64,000 nucleotides of DNA from Oasisia sp. SBJ-2009 (taxonomy: Eukaryota > Annelida > Polychaeta > Sabellida > Siboglinidae), in contig OZ024855.1 of NCBI GenBank assembly GCA_964017155.1, positions 57,162,935 to 57,226,934 on the forward strand, written 5' to 3'. Of this stretch, positions 62,896-64,000 are shown in pieces. The notes beneath the pieces were generated by a model. That model did not search any database, had not been told where the DNA came from, and worked only from the letters and a program-made list of their open reading frames with translations. A program made the position numbers and the translations under genes. The first letter of the stretch is position 1, and the number at the start of each line of letters is the position of its first letter.

Positions 62896-63690
62896 ATATG
62901 ACAGATCGAAAGATGGATAAATCGAGAGTAGATGTATTTATTTTGTAACTGCAACTATGTGATGCAATAGTTATTTTAAATTTAGTTTGTAAAATATTTG
63001 ACTTAGGAGGCCCCTATTATGACTAATAAACAGTCGCTATCTTAGGGGCTACTTTGGGTTTTAAAATTAGCAATTTTTTATGTAATTATTGAATTCCATT
63101 GACGGACCATTACGGATAGCCCAATTGTATTTAGGAGCATGTATATTCCTGAGTATTGTTTATTAACATTTGCTACTTTACGCATATTGTAAGTAGAGGA
63201 TATGTGGTAAAAATATAATACGTTAATGGCTTAATGTGTGAGTTAGTGTTAATTCATTATTATTTTGCATATGTAGTAATTTACAACAGTAGAAGTATGT
63301 TTGCATCTGTGTGTAAAATGCTGCTTTACATAATGTATCAGTCTTTTTAAAATTGTGATTGTATATGTTTTGATTAAACAAATATAGGTATTGTTTATTG
63401 TGTGAGGCATACTATTTGTAATATTCTTTTTTTACAAATGTATATTATGTCCTGAATGCATGTGTTCTGCTGTGTGCTGGTGTGAAATGATTATGCATAT
63501 TTCTGGTTTGTGTTATCTGCCAATTTTCAAAGTATGCGGGTAATATTTTATGTTTATATTTATAATAAAATTACAATATAACTACAATAAGTCGGTATTT
63601 AACTTTTGCTTAAACATTAATTCTACGTGGAGCTATATTTATTTGAAAATATGATTTTTACAAGTTTTTTTTGCAATTTGTTTATTTAAT
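62896..63690. other. AT-rich interval, nothing recognised
   Basis: No gene-like frame. It may be partly the 3' UTR of the antisense LINE fragment at 63700-64000. Confidence 0.4.
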
Positions 63691-63699
63691 TACATTTGT

Positions 63700-64000
63700 G
63701 TCCCTAGATCAGTAGATGGTAATTAGTGTGAGGCAATATTATAGAATTATAGAGTGAATTTTTTATTCTAGTTTGAATAATATGCTTTAACCTAGTTATA
63801 GGTCCGATTGTTCGAGACATATTTTGCTCTATTTTATCAGTATGTTTAATCCAGTTTAAATGCGAGATTAATGTAAAGCCCAGAATGTTAAACTGGTTAA
63901 ATCTCTCAATATCTACACTGTCAATTGTTAATGTTACTTCATCAACCTATTTATTAAGCATTTGAGAAAAAACTGTTGTTTTATTAATATTTTAATGATA
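63700..64000 (-). pseudogene. Antisense LINE RT fragment at the window edge
   Basis: Read on the minus strand from 64000: INKTTVFSQMLNK, stop, VDEVTLTIDSVDIERFNQFN, ILGFTLISHLNWIKHTDKIE, NMSRTIGPITRLKHIIQTRI and KNSLYNSIILPHTNYHLLI. K-----F, LTI----I---F--LG--L--HL-W--H---I---MSR-IG---RLKHI and LYNS-ILPH-NY form the region following the RT palm in many non-LTR elements. A TAG in the early part and another after LLI show decay. The catalytic part would lie right of the window. Confidence 0.75.

Overview
This is metazoan nuclear DNA. It has intron-rich genes with GT-AG splice sites, AT-rich flanks, long microsatellites and many decayed transposable elements. Two minisatellites are built from exon/intron junctions, a type I recall being described from amphioxus as 'mirage minisatellites'. 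That makes a cephalochordate (Branchiostoma-like) source my best guess, but the placement is an inference.

Layout. (1) 1-2300, minus strand: the 5' part of VPS11 (HOPS/CORVET lysosomal tethering), four exons, running off the left edge. (2) 2.5-9.0 kb: a cluster of CACGTG sites, a 1.9 kb terminal-inverted-repeat transposon with an 8-bp target duplication, a near-perfect 0.5 kb palindrome and a hAT-like MITE. (3) 9357-16810, plus strand: complete FDFT1 (squalene synthase), eight coding exons, 414 aa. A 53-bp minisatellite in intron 4 repeats the exon 5 acceptor. (4) 19471-36784, plus strand: complete TAF5L (SAGA/PCAF-complex WD40 subunit), 15 coding exons, 590 aa. Its introns carry two 32-bp minisatellites, an antisense LINE, a tRNA-derived SINE and a 34-bp minisatellite that repeats the exon 10 donor. 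(5) 37-54 kb: a transposon-rich gene desert with foldback elements, LINE remnants and a TIR element holding broken THAP-domain pieces. (6) 54.7-55.9 kb, minus strand: a small three-exon gene of unknown function. (7) 56.4-64 kb: an inverted-repeat element, a broken acidic ORF, a 200-bp CA tract and two further antisense LINE reverse-transcriptase remnants.

VPS11, FDFT1 and TAF5L are unrelated housekeeping genes (vesicle tethering, sterol synthesis, transcription), and nothing suggests they act together. The strongest unusual signal is that two neighbouring genes each carry about 20 tandem copies of a splice junction, one of an acceptor and one of a donor. In both arrays the unit length is not a multiple of three, so splicing at any copy other than the genuine one would shift the frame or hit a stop.
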